From positions 310,001-374,000 of the forward strand of contig NZ_FREV01000001.1 in the NCBI RefSeq assembly GCF_900143545.1: 64,000 bases of DNA. The letters are read 5' to 3'. Of the stretch, positions 28,204-37,699 are shown piece after piece. Position 1 is the first letter of the stretch. Every line of letters begins with the position of its first letter. The notes beneath the pieces are model-generated. The model saw only the letters and a program-made list of their open reading frames with translations. It was not told the DNA's origin and searched no databases. A program made the translations under genes and the position numbers. Origin of the DNA: Loktanella sp. Alg231-35. Lineage in GTDB: Bacteria; Pseudomonadota; Alphaproteobacteria; Rhodobacterales; Rhodobacteraceae.

Positions 28204-30354
28204 ATGACGACTGCAGATGATCTGATCGCACTGGTCCGCACCTATAACCCCAATTCAAATCAAGCGTTGCTGCGCGATGCCTATGCCTTTGGTGCTGAAA
28301 TGCACGAGGGGCAATTCCGTCATTCGGGCGAGCCTTATTTCACCCACCCGGTTGCGGTGGCCGGCATTCTGGCCGAACAGCAGATGGACGATGGCACGAT
28401 CATCACCGCCCTGCTGCATGACACGATTGAGGATACCAAAGCCTCATTTGCCATCGTTGAAAAGCGGTTCAGCCGCGAGATTGCCGAACTGGTGGATGGC
28501 GTCACCAAGCTGACCAATCTGCAACTGAACTCTACCCAGACCAAACAGGCCGAAAACTTTCGCAAGCTGTTCATGGCGACCTCGCGCGATTTGCGGGTGA
28601 CGCTGGTGAAATTGGCTGACCGTCTGCACAATATGCGCACCATCAAATCCATGCGCCCGGAAAAGCAGGCGCAGAAAGCCCGCGAAACCATGGACATCTT
28701 TGCGCCGCTGGCAGGCCGTATGGGTATGCAGTGGATGCGTGAAGAGCTTGAGGATCTGTCCTTCCGCGTGCTCAACCCCGAAGGCCGCAACTCGATCATC
28801 CGCCGATTTATCACCTTGCAGCGTGAAACAGGCGACGTGGTGCAAAAGATCACCACCGATATGCGGTTAGAGATGGAAAAGGCTGGCATTCAGGCCGACG
28901 TTGATGGGCGCGCCAAGAAGCCCTATTCGATCTGGCGCAAGATGCAGGAAAAGGATCAGGGGTTCAGCCGCCTGTCCGATATCTATGGTTTCCGTGTGAT
29001 TGTCGCAACCGAGGCGGATTGCTACCGCGTGTTGGGGGCCATCCACCAGCGCTGGCGGGCGGTGCCGGGGCGCTTCAAGGATTACATTAGCCAACCGAAA
29101 TCCAACGGCTATCGGTCGATCCACGCCACCGTATCAGGCCGTGACGGCAAACAGGTTGAGGTCCAGATCAGGACCCGCGAAATGCACGAAGTCGCCGAAA
29201 CCGGCGTTGCGGCACATTGGTCCTATAAGAATGGCGAGCGGGTCGAGAACCGCTTTGCCGTGGATCCGGTGCATTGGATCGCGTCGCTGACAGAACGGCT
29301 GGACGATGATCAGGACCACGATGAATTCCTCGAAGCGGTCAAACTGGAGATGTATCAGGATCAGGTGTTCTGTTTCACTCCCAAGGGTGACGTGATCAAA
29401 TTGCCGCGCGGTGCCACACCAATTGATTTTGCTTATGCCATTCACACACGGATCGGATCCGCCTGTGTTGGGGCCAAGGTTGATGGGCTGCGGGTGCCGC
29501 TTTGGACACGACTTAAAAACGGGCAATCGGTTGAGGTGATTACCGCCGAAGGGCAAACCCCGCAGGCCACATGGATCGACATTGCTGTCACGGGCCGGGC
29601 CAAGACGGCCATTCGCAGGTCTCTGCGCGAAGAAGATCGCGAGCGTTTCGTGCGTTTGGGTCGAGAATTGGCACGGGTTGCCTTTGAAAATGTCGGTAAG
29701 AAAAGCACCGACAAGGCGCTGGGCACAGCGGCCAAAGCTCTTGCGATTGAAAGCGTAGAGGAATTGCTCGCGCGATTGGGTAGTGCCGAGGTGACCGGGC
29801 GCACTGTGGTTGGTGCGATCTATCCAGAACTGGAACACAAACACGGCGACGAGATCGAACAGGGGCGCGCGGTTGTTGGCCTGTCGCCCGATCAGGTCCA
29901 AAGCCGTGGTTTCTGCTGCCAGCCTGTACCCGGAGAGCGTATTCTGGGCATCACATTCCGTGGGCAAGGCGTTGTCGTGCATGCCATCGATTGCGAGGCC
30001 TTGGCCGATTATGAGGAACAGCCCGAACGCTGGATTGATCTGCAATGGCAGGAAGGCACACACGGTGCTGTGAACACCGTCACATTTGACGTCACAATTG
30101 CCAATGATTCTGGCGTTTTAGGGCGTATTTGCACCTTAATTGGCGAGCAGAATGCCAATATATCTGATCTGAGGTTCATTGACCGGAAACCAGACTATTT
30201 TAGATTGCTAATTGACGTCGATTTGCGTGACGCGGAACATTTGCACCGTGTTCAGACCGCAGTCGAAGCAGAAAGTAATGTGTCGTCGATTGCGCGGCAC
30301 CGTGATCCGGGGTTGGCCTCGATGGGGGCGGGTGTGGACCGCCGGGAAGGATGA
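28204..30354 (+). CDS. spoT: Bifunctional (p)ppGpp synthetase/hydrolase
   Basis: This 716-residue Rel/SpoT protein makes and degrades the alarmone (p)ppGpp. In order: an HD hydrolase domain with H40, H72-D73 (LLHDTIEDT), a RelA/SpoT synthetase domain with YGFRVIV and FKDYISQPKSNGYRSIH, a TGS domain (VFCFTPKGDVIKLPRGATPIDFAYAIHT) and a C-terminal ACT domain. It is the only long Rel protein seen and is probably the single Rel enzyme of the genome, as usual in alphaproteobacteria. Confidence 0.95.
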   Translation: MTTADDLIALVRTYNPNSNQALLRDAYAFGAEMHEGQFRHSGEPYFTHPVAVAGILAEQQMDDGTIITALLHDTIEDTKASFAIVEKRFSREIAELVDGVTKLTNLQLNSTQTKQAENFRKLFMATSRDLRVTLVKLADRLHNMRTIKSMRPEKQAQKARETMDIFAPLAGRMGMQWMREELEDLSFRVLNPEGRNSIIRRFITLQRETGDVVQKITTDMRLEMEKAGIQADVDGRAKKPYSIWRKMQEKDQGFSRLSDIYGFRVIVATEADCYRVLGAIHQRWRAVPGRFKDYISQPKSNGYRSIHATVSGRDGKQVEVQIRTREMHEVAETGVAAHWSYKNGERVENRFAVDPVHWIASLTERLDDDQDHDEFLEAVKLEMYQDQVFCFTPKGDVIKLPRGATPIDFAYAIHTRIGSACVGAKVDGLRVPLWTRLKNGQSVEVITAEGQTPQATWIDIAVTGRAKTAIRRSLREEDRERFVRLGRELARVAFENVGKKSTDKALGTAAKALAIESVEELLARLGSAEVTGRTVVGAIYPELEHKHGDEIEQGRAVVGLSPDQVQSRGFCCQPVPGERILGITFRGQGVVVHAIDCEALADYEEQPERWIDLQWQEGTHGAVNTVTFDVTIANDSGVLGRICTLIGEQNANISDLRFIDRKPDYFRLLIDVDLRDAEHLHRVQTAVEAESNVSSIARHRDPGLASMGAGVDRREG

Positions 30355-30360
30355 GTTGTT

Positions 30361-31002
30361 TTGGTTTTCAAACGTAGGGATAGACGTGCGGTCTGGCAGA
30401 TCGTGCTGGATTTCTTCTATCCCCGTGGTGGCTGGGCCCGCGCGTTTGAATATGTAAAGCACCGTGTGCGCCGTCTGCCAGACACCCCGCAAAAGATCGG
30501 ACGCGGTATCTGGGCGGGTGTCTTTGTGTGTTTCACCCCGCTGTTTGGCCTACATTTTGTTTTTGCAGCGATCATTGCGCGGCTCATGCGGGGCAATATT
30601 CTAGCGGCTCTGATGGCTACGTTCTTTGGGAACCCGCTGACGTTTCCACCGATCGGATATGCCTCGATCAACTTGGGGTCATGGTTTCTGGGCATACCGC
30701 CTGCGCGGAATCAGCGCCTGGGTGAAAAATTTACCGATGCGGGTGCCGATGTCTGGAATAACCTGACTGCCGTTTTCACATCGGCCCGGATCAACTGGCA
30801 CGGGCTGCGGGTGTTCTATGATGATGTTTTCTTTCCCTATTTGATCGGGGGCATTGTGCCCGGCCTGATCACAGCGACCGTTATCTACTATCTCACCGTG
30901 CCAGTGATCAGCGCCTACCAAAGACGGCGCAAAAAAGTCTTGCTCGCCAAACTTGACCAACTCGGCAAAAAGACGTCACCTGCGGATAATGACGGGCACT
31001 AA
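30361..31002 (+). CDS. DUF2062 membrane protein
   Basis: A 213-residue inner-membrane protein of the DUF2062 family: KIGRGIWAGVFVCFTPLFGLHFVFAA and GNPLTFPPIGYASINLGSWFLG are its typical blocks, with a final transmembrane pair before a Lys/Arg-rich cytoplasmic tail. No ATG is available, so the start is TTG at 30361 with GGAAGG about ten bases upstream. It lies seven bases after the spoT stop. Function unknown. Confidence 0.83.
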   Translation: MVFKRRDRRAVWQIVLDFFYPRGGWARAFEYVKHRVRRLPDTPQKIGRGIWAGVFVCFTPLFGLHFVFAAIIARLMRGNILAALMATFFGNPLTFPPIGYASINLGSWFLGIPPARNQRLGEKFTDAGADVWNNLTAVFTSARINWHGLRVFYDDVFFPYLIGGIVPGLITATVIYYLTVPVISAYQRRRKKVLLAKLDQLGKKTSPADNDGH

Positions 31003-31020
31003 CGCCAAAGGAAATCTACC

Positions 31021-31764
31021 ATGACCAAAGCCCTCCGCCTCGGTGTGAACATTGACCATGTCGCGACGGTGCGAAACGCACGTGGCGGTGCAGTGCCTGA
31101 TCCCGTCCGCGCGGCTGTCATGGCAGAAGAGGCGGGCGCTGACGGCATCACAGCGCATTTGCGCGAGGATCGCCGCCATATCTCTGATGCGGATATCGAA
31201 GGGTTGATGGCCGCGTTGAATGGCCCCCTGAACTTTGAGATGGCAGCCACTGAAGAGATGCAAAAGATCGCCCTGCGCCACAAACCGCATGCGGTCTGCA
31301 TTGTCCCGGAAAAACGCGAAGAACGCACAACCGAAGGCGGGTTAGAGGTCGCGCGTGAGGAAAATCAACTGGCCCACTATATCGCACCGCTGCGCGAGGC
31401 CGGGTGTCGCGTGTCGATCTTCATAGCCGCCGACCAACGACAGATCGAAGCGGCCCACCGGATCGGGGCTGAGGTCATTGAACTGCACACGGGCGCCTAT
31501 TGCGACGCGCACGCCGAAGGGCGGTTCGATGCGCGTGACGAAGAATTGCGCAAACTGACCGATATGGCGGCCTTTGCCGATGATCTTGGGCTAGAGGTGC
31601 ATGCTGGTCATGGCCTAACCTATGATTGCGTCAGCCCGGTTGCAGCACTGCCTCAGGTGCAGGAACTCAATATCGGGCATTTTATTATTGGCGAAGCCAT
31701 TTTCCGGGGCCTAACCCCCGCTATTGCTGAAATGCGCCGTATCATGGAGAAAGCGCGGTCATGA
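31021..31764 (+). CDS. pdxJ: Pyridoxine 5'-phosphate synthase
   Basis: PdxJ condenses deoxyxylulose 5-phosphate with 3-amino-2-oxopropyl phosphate to form pyridoxine 5'-phosphate. The 247-residue TIM-barrel has the [13 protein letters not shown] start, [24 protein letters not shown] and the C-terminal phosphate-binding [13 protein letters not shown]. Its substrate DXP is the Dxs product, also encoded in this window. It overlaps the next gene by ATGA. Confidence 0.96.
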   Translation: MTKALRLGVNIDHVATVRNARGGAVPDPVRAAVMAEEAGADGITAHLREDRRHISDADIEGLMAALNGPLNFEMAATEEMQKIALRHKPHAVCIVPEKREERTTEGGLEVAREENQLAHYIAPLREAGCRVSIFIAADQRQIEAAHRIGAEVIELHTGAYCDAHAEGRFDARDEELRKLTDMAAFADDLGLEVHAGHGLTYDCVSPVAALPQVQELNIGHFIIGEAIFRGLTPAIAEMRRIMEKARS

Positions 31765-32087
31765 TTAAGCATGTTGTTTTGCTCGATTTACCAAAGAATT
31801 ACGATGAAGAAGAGCTCTTCAACATTATGCTTGGGATTGAGGATTTGATTCAGACCATTCCGGGCTTCACCAAATTTGAACACGGTCCCAACCGGGATTT
31901 TGAAGGCATGTCAAAAGCCCACGCTTACGGGTTCATTTGCCACTTTGCAGATGAAGATACATCGCGTCAGTACATTGTTGACCCCGGTCACAAGGCGATG
32001 GGCCAACGTCTGGTTGAGATGTGCAACGGCGGTGTCAAAGGCATCACGGTTATAGATCTTGATCTGGTTGCACAGAAATCCGTCTAG
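31761..32087 (+). CDS. Dabb (stress-responsive A/B barrel) family protein
   Basis: A 108-residue dimeric alpha/beta-barrel type protein: [10 protein letters not shown] at the start, then [12 protein letters not shown] and a [15 protein letters not shown] block typical of Dabb domains. Members range from stress proteins to cyclases; no catalytic function can be assigned. Translation is coupled to pdxJ through an ATGA overlap. Confidence 0.8.
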   Translation: MIKHVVLLDLPKNYDEEELFNIMLGIEDLIQTIPGFTKFEHGPNRDFEGMSKAHAYGFICHFADEDTSRQYIVDPGHKAMGQRLVEMCNGGVKGITVIDLDLVAQKSV

Positions 32088-32163
32088 GCGTTGTCCATTG
32101 TGCGCTGACCCTTGCGGCGCTATCGTCCGGCAACGTTTGAAATCACTTTGGTAAACCGTTCCC

Positions 32164-32616
32164 TTGCGCCTGATCACAGCAGCCTTTCTGAGCCTCGCCA
32201 CACCCGCCACCGCCCAAGAGGTTATGCCGTGCCATTGGCAAGCCTCTGCGCGCAATATCGTTGAGCCTTGGGAAGAAAACATGCGCACCTTTGCCAATGG
32301 CGAGGTCCGTGTTGTGAACCTTGATACTATCGAACCGGCGGTTGGTTTTGCCTATCTGATGATCATCTCTCCACCTCGCGATGTGATGGGGGGACGCCAG
32401 TGCCGTGTCATTGGTGCGGCAGAGAATATTGGCTTTGCCGGATTGAATTTTGACACGCTGACCGCTGCCTATGACCCCGCCGTCGGGCTGATGTTCGAAA
32501 TTGTCGCGTCGGTCTATGACCCCGAAACAGGCGCGACGCCGCGCCGCTTTCTCAATATCACCCTCAACCAGCAGACCGGTGATATCGTGGCGGTCATTTC
32601 GGCGGACAATCTATGA
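32164..32616 (+). CDS. Hypothetical periplasmic protein
   Basis: A 150-residue product beginning at TTG (32164); an in-frame stop lies just upstream (32152) and no ATG is available near the N-terminus. The reading [19 protein letters not shown] is a good signal peptide, which supports the TTG start. Two cysteines (in MPCHW and GGRQCRV) could form a disulfide. I recognise no family. It overlaps acpS by ATGA. No clear ribosome binding site is seen. Confidence 0.65.
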   Translation: MRLITAAFLSLATPATAQEVMPCHWQASARNIVEPWEENMRTFANGEVRVVNLDTIEPAVGFAYLMIISPPRDVMGGRQCRVIGAAENIGFAGLNFDTLTAAYDPAVGLMFEIVASVYDPETGATPRRFLNITLNQQTGDIVAVISADNL

Positions 32617-33014
32617 TTCTGGGCGTCGGCACTGACCTTGCCAATATCGACCGCATTCAGGGCACGCTTGACCGCTTCGGCGACCGCTTTCGTGATCGCG
32701 TTTTTACGGAGGTTGAGCAAGGCAAGGCAGAGCGGCGCAAAGATGTTGCGGGCACCTACGCCAAGCGCTGGGCCGCGAAGGAAGCCTGTTCAAAGGCTCT
32801 GGGCACGGGACTGCGTATGGGCATCTCATGGAAAGATATGGCCGTGTCCAATCTACGCACGGGCCAACCGGTGATGGTTGTCACCGGCTGGGCCAAAGAC
32901 CGGCTGGATCAGATGACGCCCGCAGGGCACGAGGCCATCATTCATGTGACTTTGACCGACGATCACCCTTGGGCACAGGCGTTTGTGGTGATCGAGGCGC
33001 GCCCCATCGCTTGA
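32613..33014 (+). CDS. acpS: Holo-[acyl-carrier-protein] synthase
   Basis: AcpS moves the 4'-phosphopantetheine arm from CoA to a Ser of ACP. The 133-residue protein has the [12 protein letters not shown] motif with the magnesium Asp and the [15 protein letters not shown] motif with the catalytic Glu/Lys. It opens the acpS-lepB-rnc-era-DUF1491-recO run, typical of Rhodobacterales. Confidence 0.95.
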   Translation: MILGVGTDLANIDRIQGTLDRFGDRFRDRVFTEVEQGKAERRKDVAGTYAKRWAAKEACSKALGTGLRMGISWKDMAVSNLRTGQPVMVVTGWAKDRLDQMTPAGHEAIIHVTLTDDHPWAQAFVVIEARPIA

Positions 33015-33068
33015 CAGGGCAGGCGCGCGCCCTCATGTAGCCTCAAACCAAGAGCGAAGGATCGGGCA

Positions 33069-33914
33069 ATGGCCGAAAAAGCCGAAGACACAGGGGTAAT
33101 CGCCTGGCTAGTCGAGACAGTGAAGACTGTGTTCTGGGCACTGGTCATCGCGGGCATTTTTCGCACAGTGTTGTTTCAGCCGTTCTGGATTCCCTCGGGT
33201 TCTATGAAGGACACGCTGCTCATTGGCGATTTCCTTTTCGTGAACAAGATGGCTTACGGGTATTCCTATGCCTCTTGCCCCTCGATCCGCATTGCGCGCT
33301 TGGGCGTCGATATCGGCGCCGACGATTTCTGCGGCTTTATCGAAGACCGCGAAGAGCGGTTTTTTGGCGCTGACCCAGAACGTGGCGATATCGTCGTCTT
33401 CCGTCACCCGGTTGATGGGCGCGACTTTATCAAGCGTCTGATTGGCGTGCCGGGCGATCGTATCCAGATGCAGGACGGGTTGCTTTATATCAATGATGCA
33501 CCGGTTCAGGTCGCACCCGTCGGCACATTCGACGAAGTTTGGGAACGTCAGGGGCCCTTGGGCAACACGCCCAGCTGTTCGAACGGCCCTGTCGGCCCCG
33601 GCAGCATTTGTCAGAAAGAACGGTTCATCGAAACATTGCCCAATGGTGTCAGCCACGCCATCCTGAATGTCGGTGACCGTCCGGGGGATAACACCGGCGT
33701 CTTTACAGTGCCTGAAGGGCAGTTCTTCTTTATGGGCGATAACCGCGACAACTCTGTCGATAGCCGCTTTTTGCAGGCTAACCGAGGTGTTGGCTTTGTT
33801 GAACGTAAGGATATCGTTGGCCGCGCAGATCGGGTGATGTTCTCATCTGCTGGCCGCTCCATGTTTGCCTTCTGGACATGGCGCAGCGACCGTTTCTTTA
33901 AGGCGCTCGATTGA
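33069..33914 (+). CDS. lepB: Signal peptidase I
   Basis: LepB cuts signal peptides of exported proteins at the outer face of the inner membrane. One transmembrane helix (about residues 20-36) precedes the catalytic Ser45 ([10 protein letters not shown]) and the general base Lys122 ([12 protein letters not shown]); [11 protein letters not shown] is the final box. The 281-residue protein has a Cys-containing insert between the boxes (C70, C88 and a second pair near residues 166-180), as in periplasmic forms with disulfides. Its stop overlaps the TTG start of rnc. Confidence 0.95.
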   Translation: MAEKAEDTGVIAWLVETVKTVFWALVIAGIFRTVLFQPFWIPSGSMKDTLLIGDFLFVNKMAYGYSYASCPSIRIARLGVDIGADDFCGFIEDREERFFGADPERGDIVVFRHPVDGRDFIKRLIGVPGDRIQMQDGLLYINDAPVQVAPVGTFDEVWERQGPLGNTPSCSNGPVGPGSICQKERFIETLPNGVSHAILNVGDRPGDNTGVFTVPEGQFFFMGDNRDNSVDSRFLQANRGVGFVERKDIVGRADRVMFSSAGRSMFAFWTWRSDRFFKALD

Positions 33915-34591
33915 AGCTCTCCGCTGAACTGAATGCCTTTGCGGGCAGGGTGGGCTACGGCTTTGCCAAGCCCGAATTTCTGATCCGCGCCGTGACACAT
34001 TCGTCGATTGTCAGTGCTCATCGCGATGACAATCAGCGGCTGGAATTTCTAGGCGACAGGGTGCTGGGCCTTGTGATGGCAGAGGCGCTATTGAAAGCCG
34101 ACCCAAATGCGCCCGAAGGGCTGCTCGCCCCACGTTACAATGCATTGGTCCGCCGCGAAGCCTGCGCCGATGTCGCCCGCCAGATTGATCTAGGTGCGGT
34201 GCTAAAGCTCGGCCGATCCGAGATGAAATCAGGCGGGCGTCGTAAAGAGGCCTTGTTGGCCGATGCGATGGAGGCGGTGATTGCTGCGGTCTATCAGGAC
34301 GGCGGTTTTGAGGCTGCGCGCAAGGTGATCCTGACCCTTTGGGGGGATCGCATCCACAACGTGGCCGAAGATGCCCGTGACGCCAAGACGTCCTTGCAGG
34401 AATGGGCGCAGGCCCGTGGCGAGGTGCCACCGCAATACATCGAAGTGGCCCGCACTGGACCCGACCACCAACCGGTGTTTACCATTGAGGTGCGCCTGTC
34501 ATCGGGACCGTCCGAAAAGGCAACCGCCGGTTCCAAGCGCCATGCCGAACAGGCCGCCGCTGCCGCCCTTTTGAAGAAAGTCGATCAATGA
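33911..34591 (+). CDS. rnc: Ribonuclease III
   Basis: RNase III processes rRNA and double-stranded RNA. The 226-residue protein has the signature [14 protein letters not shown] with catalytic E45 and D49, the second acidic motif [12 protein letters not shown], and a C-terminal dsRBD ([12 protein letters not shown] through [13 protein letters not shown]). It starts with TTG inside TTGA, overlapping the lepB stop, and ends in ATGA with era, so lepB-rnc-era are translationally coupled. Confidence 0.95.
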   Translation: MKLSAELNAFAGRVGYGFAKPEFLIRAVTHSSIVSAHRDDNQRLEFLGDRVLGLVMAEALLKADPNAPEGLLAPRYNALVRREACADVARQIDLGAVLKLGRSEMKSGGRRKEALLADAMEAVIAAVYQDGGFEAARKVILTLWGDRIHNVAEDARDAKTSLQEWAQARGEVPPQYIEVARTGPDHQPVFTIEVRLSSGPSEKATAGSKRHAEQAAAAALLKKVDQ

Positions 34592-35505
34592 CTGATACCC
34601 CAACCAAAGCTGGCTTTGTTGCACTGATCGGTGAACCCAACGCCGGAAAGTCCACGCTGCTGAACCGCATGGTTGGCGCGAAAGTGTCAATTGTGACCCA
34701 CAAGGTGCAGACCACACGCGCGCGTATTCGCGGTGTGGCCATGGCCGAGAATGCGCAGTTGATCTTTGTCGACACACCCGGCCTGTTCAAACCACGCCGC
34801 CGCTTGGATCGGGCGATGGTTGCTGCCGCGTGGGGCGGGGCTGCGGATGCAGATGTGGTTGTGCTGATGATCGAAGCGCACCGCGGGGTCACGGATGGGG
34901 TGAAGGCCATTCTGGAAAGCCTCAGCGAACGTGCTGGTAAGTCGCCCGTCGCGCTGGCGATCAACAAGATCGACAAGGTCAAATCCGAGGTTCTGCTGGC
35001 GCTGACAAAACAAATGAATGACGCTTATCCCTTTGCCGAGACCTTTATGATCTCTGCTGAGCGCGGCCATGGCTGTGATGCGTTACGCGATTGGTTGGTC
35101 AGTCAGGTGCCGCAGGGCCCGTATCTGTACCCAGAGGATCAGATTGCCGACCTACCCATGCGGATGATCGCCGCCGAGATGACACGTGAAAAGCTGACGC
35201 TGCGCCTGCATCAGGAACTGCCTTATGAACTGACCGTCGAGACAGAGAATTGGGAAGAGCGCGATGATGGGTCCGCCCGCATTGATCAGCTGATCTATGT
35301 CGCCCGTGACGGGCACAAAGGCATTGTGCTGGGCAAGGGTGGTGAAACGGTCAAGGCGATCAGCCAAGCGTCACGCCTTGAGCTGGAAGACTTCCTGGGC
35401 CGCCGCGTGCATCTGTTCGTGAAGGTCAAAGTGCGCCCGAATTGGCTGGAAGAATCCGAACGGTATTCGGAAATGGGCCTTGATTTCAAAGATGGTAACG
35501 CTTGA
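34588..35505 (+). CDS. era: GTPase Era
   Basis: Era binds 16S rRNA during 30S subunit maturation. The 305-residue protein has G1 GEPNAGKST (15-23), G3 DTPG, G4 NKID and a C-terminal KH domain with [12 protein letters not shown]. It is coupled upstream to rnc (ATGA) and downstream to the DUF1491 gene (TTGA). Confidence 0.97.
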   Translation: MTDTPTKAGFVALIGEPNAGKSTLLNRMVGAKVSIVTHKVQTTRARIRGVAMAENAQLIFVDTPGLFKPRRRLDRAMVAAAWGGAADADVVVLMIEAHRGVTDGVKAILESLSERAGKSPVALAINKIDKVKSEVLLALTKQMNDAYPFAETFMISAERGHGCDALRDWLVSQVPQGPYLYPEDQIADLPMRMIAAEMTREKLTLRLHQELPYELTVETENWEERDDGSARIDQLIYVARDGHKGIVLGKGGETVKAISQASRLELEDFLGRRVHLFVKVKVRPNWLEESERYSEMGLDFKDGNA

Positions 35506-35828
35506 AGCTGACGGCTGAAATTTGGGTTTCAGCCTATCTGACCCGGCTACGCCTGATCGAAATCCCGGCCTTTGTGGTGCAACGCGGCGATGGCACGGCG
35601 GGGGCTGTGCTGATCAAGCTGAACACATTGAATGGGCAGGCCTGTTGTTATCAGCGCAGTTTTGATCTGATGACCGGTGAACGCAAATGGATGGTTCTGG
35701 TTGATGGCGAAGAGGCTACAGTGGATGCCTCAATCACCAAACAATGCAGCTTTGACCCGGATCTGTGGGTGATCGAGGTTGAAGACAGGCAGGGCCGTCA
35801 TTTGTTGGATGAACCGGGGCTTGATTGA
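35502..35828 (+). CDS. DUF1491 family protein
   Basis: A 108-residue soluble protein matching DUF1491, an alphaproteobacterial family with the pattern EIWVSAYLTRLRLIEIPAFVV...GAVLIKLNTL and a final DPDLWVIEVEDRQGRHLL. Function unknown. The start is TTG within TTGA overlapping the era stop. The conserved place between era and recO suggests a link to RNA or repair functions, but that is inference. Confidence 0.83.
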   Translation: MKLTAEIWVSAYLTRLRLIEIPAFVVQRGDGTAGAVLIKLNTLNGQACCYQRSFDLMTGERKWMVLVDGEEATVDASITKQCSFDPDLWVIEVEDRQGRHLLDEPGLD

Positions 35829-35880
35829 CATTGTGCCCCCCGGTGGGCGTTCTTGGGCATGATGAAGAGGGAGGGGGCAA

Positions 35881-36609
35881 ATGATTGAATGGCGCGATGA
35901 TGCAGCGCTATTGGCCAGCCGCCCCTTTGGTGAAACTTCGGTGATCATCGAGGTGTTCAGCGCGTCCCATGGCCGTCATGCCGGCGTCGTGCGAGGCGGA
36001 ACCAGCCGCAAGGTTGCACCAATTCTGCAACCGGGGGCGCAGTTGTCCGTGGCGTGGAAGGCGCGGTTGGATAATCATCTGGGTAGTTTCACCGTAGAGC
36101 CGGTTCGTAGTCGCGCGGCGGCGGCGATGGGTGACAGGTTGGCGCTGGCTGGGCTGAATGCCGTATGCAGTTTGCTTGCCTTTGTTTTGCCAGAACGTGA
36201 ACCGCATTTGCCGCTATATGAGCGCACTGTGGCCCTGCTGGATTTGCTAGGCCAATCCGATGTCTGGCCGTTGGCCTATCTGCGGTGGGAGCAGGCCTTG
36301 CTTGAGGAAATGGGATTTGGCCTTGATCTGTCCGCCTGTGCTGTGCGCGGCGTGAATGAAAACCTGATCTATGTATCGCCCAAATCCGGCCGCGCGGTAA
36401 GCCGTGAAGCCGCAGGCGAATGGGCTGACAGGATGCTGTCCTTGCCAGAGGTTCTAGCAGGCAAAGGCGATGCTTCGAACGCGGAAATTGTCAAAGCACT
36501 GGGCACGACGGGTTATTTTATCGAACATCGTCTGGTTAGGGGGCTTGGCGATAAACCAATGCCCGGCGCACGGGCGCGGTTGATTGATGCCATTGCGCGC
36601 GCCAACTGA
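35881..36609 (+). CDS. recO: DNA repair protein RecO
   Basis: RecO anneals single strands and loads RecA with RecR in gap repair. The 242-residue protein has the N-terminal OB-fold ([35 protein letters not shown]) and the family's helical C-terminal part ([22 protein letters not shown]). The zinc-site cysteines seen in many RecO proteins are only partly present, as in other alphaproteobacteria. GAGGGAGG precedes the ATG. Confidence 0.93.
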   Translation: MIEWRDDAALLASRPFGETSVIIEVFSASHGRHAGVVRGGTSRKVAPILQPGAQLSVAWKARLDNHLGSFTVEPVRSRAAAAMGDRLALAGLNAVCSLLAFVLPEREPHLPLYERTVALLDLLGQSDVWPLAYLRWEQALLEEMGFGLDLSACAVRGVNENLIYVSPKSGRAVSREAAGEWADRMLSLPEVLAGKGDASNAEIVKALGTTGYFIEHRLVRGLGDKPMPGARARLIDAIARAN

Positions 36610-36611
36610 CA

Positions 36612-37640
36612 TCAGGCCAGATTGTTGTCGATCAGATAAGCGGCAGAAGCTACCGCCGCTTGTGGTGCGCGCCGCATCCCGCGTCCAAAGATTGCCATGG
36701 CGCGGGCATTGTCGGACTTGTCCACCCGCCCCAGCGCGGGAATGATCGATTTGACCGCCGGATCAAAGATACCCAAGAGTTTGATAAGGAAATCGGGCGC
36801 AATCCGGGTGACGATCTTGCGGTCAGGGTAGGCGGTTTTGATCGCCTGTGCGAGGTCTTGAAACGACATGAAGCGGTCAACAACCATGATCCGCCGACCC
36901 ACGGTGTCTGGCCTGTCGATCGCCGTGACATGCATCTCGGCCACATCCAGCACATCAACTGTCGAAAAACCGATATCGGGCAGCATTGGGTCTTTTCCGC
37001 GCAGAATGCGCGCAATCACCGCGATGGACGTTCCATAATTGGCGTCAAGCGGCGCGCCGAGCACGAAACCGGGGTTGACGGTTGTCAACGCCATGCCGGG
37101 CGCCTCATCGCGGACAAAGTCCCAGGCCGCCTGCTCTGCCAATGTCTTGGACCTTGTATAGGCAGAGGTCGTCGGATCGGTTGGGTCGGTCCAGTTGGTT
37201 TCGTCAAAGGCGTGATCGCCGGGAGGCAATTCTGACCCGCTGATCGCCGCTGTGGATGATGTCAGCACCACACGTTTGATCCCTGCTTGATGGGCCGCGC
37301 GCAAGGCGCGCAGCGCGCCGTCAACGGCGGGGCGGATCAGGTCATCTTCGTTTTTGGGTTGGACCATTGGGAAGGGCGATGCGGTGTGCATCAGCACATC
37401 AACGCCTGTCATGGCCGCATCCCAGCCGTCGTCAGATGTCAGATCAAGCGCTGCGAATGTCAGCCGGGTTTCAAGGTCTTCGGGGTTGCTCAGATGCGGG
37501 CGCACCGCATCTAGCACCTCGGCCCCGCGCGACAAATCCCTGACCGTACCACGGACGTGGTGCCCCGCTTCAAGCAGTTGCAGCGCGATATGCTTCGCTA
37601 TGAAGCCGGAGGCTCCGGTCAATAGGACGGTCTTCGACAT
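36612..37640 (-). CDS. NAD(P)-dependent reductase, extended SDR (dihydroflavonol-reductase-like)
   Basis: A 342-residue extended short-chain dehydrogenase. The cofactor motif is TGASGFIA (8-15), and the catalytic YxxxK is in AYTRSK with SSTAAI as the Ser motif. It belongs to the dihydroflavonol-4-reductase/cinnamoyl-CoA-reductase-like aldehyde reductases; in bacteria these often reduce aldehydes. Substrate unknown. It is convergent with recO with only two bases between the stop codons. Confidence 0.85.
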   Translation of the reverse strand: MSKTVLLTGASGFIAKHIALQLLEAGHHVRGTVRDLSRGAEVLDAVRPHLSNPEDLETRLTFAALDLTSDDGWDAAMTGVDVLMHTASPFPMVQPKNEDDLIRPAVDGALRALRAAHQAGIKRVVLTSSTAAISGSELPPGDHAFDETNWTDPTDPTTSAYTRSKTLAEQAAWDFVRDEAPGMALTTVNPGFVLGAPLDANYGTSIAVIARILRGKDPMLPDIGFSTVDVLDVAEMHVTAIDRPDTVGRRIMVVDRFMSFQDLAQAIKTAYPDRKIVTRIAPDFLIKLLGIFDPAVKSIIPALGRVDKSDNARAMAIFGRGMRRAPQAAVASAAYLIDNNLA

Positions 37641-37699
37641 CTGGGCGCTCCTGCAACTGCTCTTGAGGGTGACTTAGCAGGGTGCCGCCCAAAGGCAAC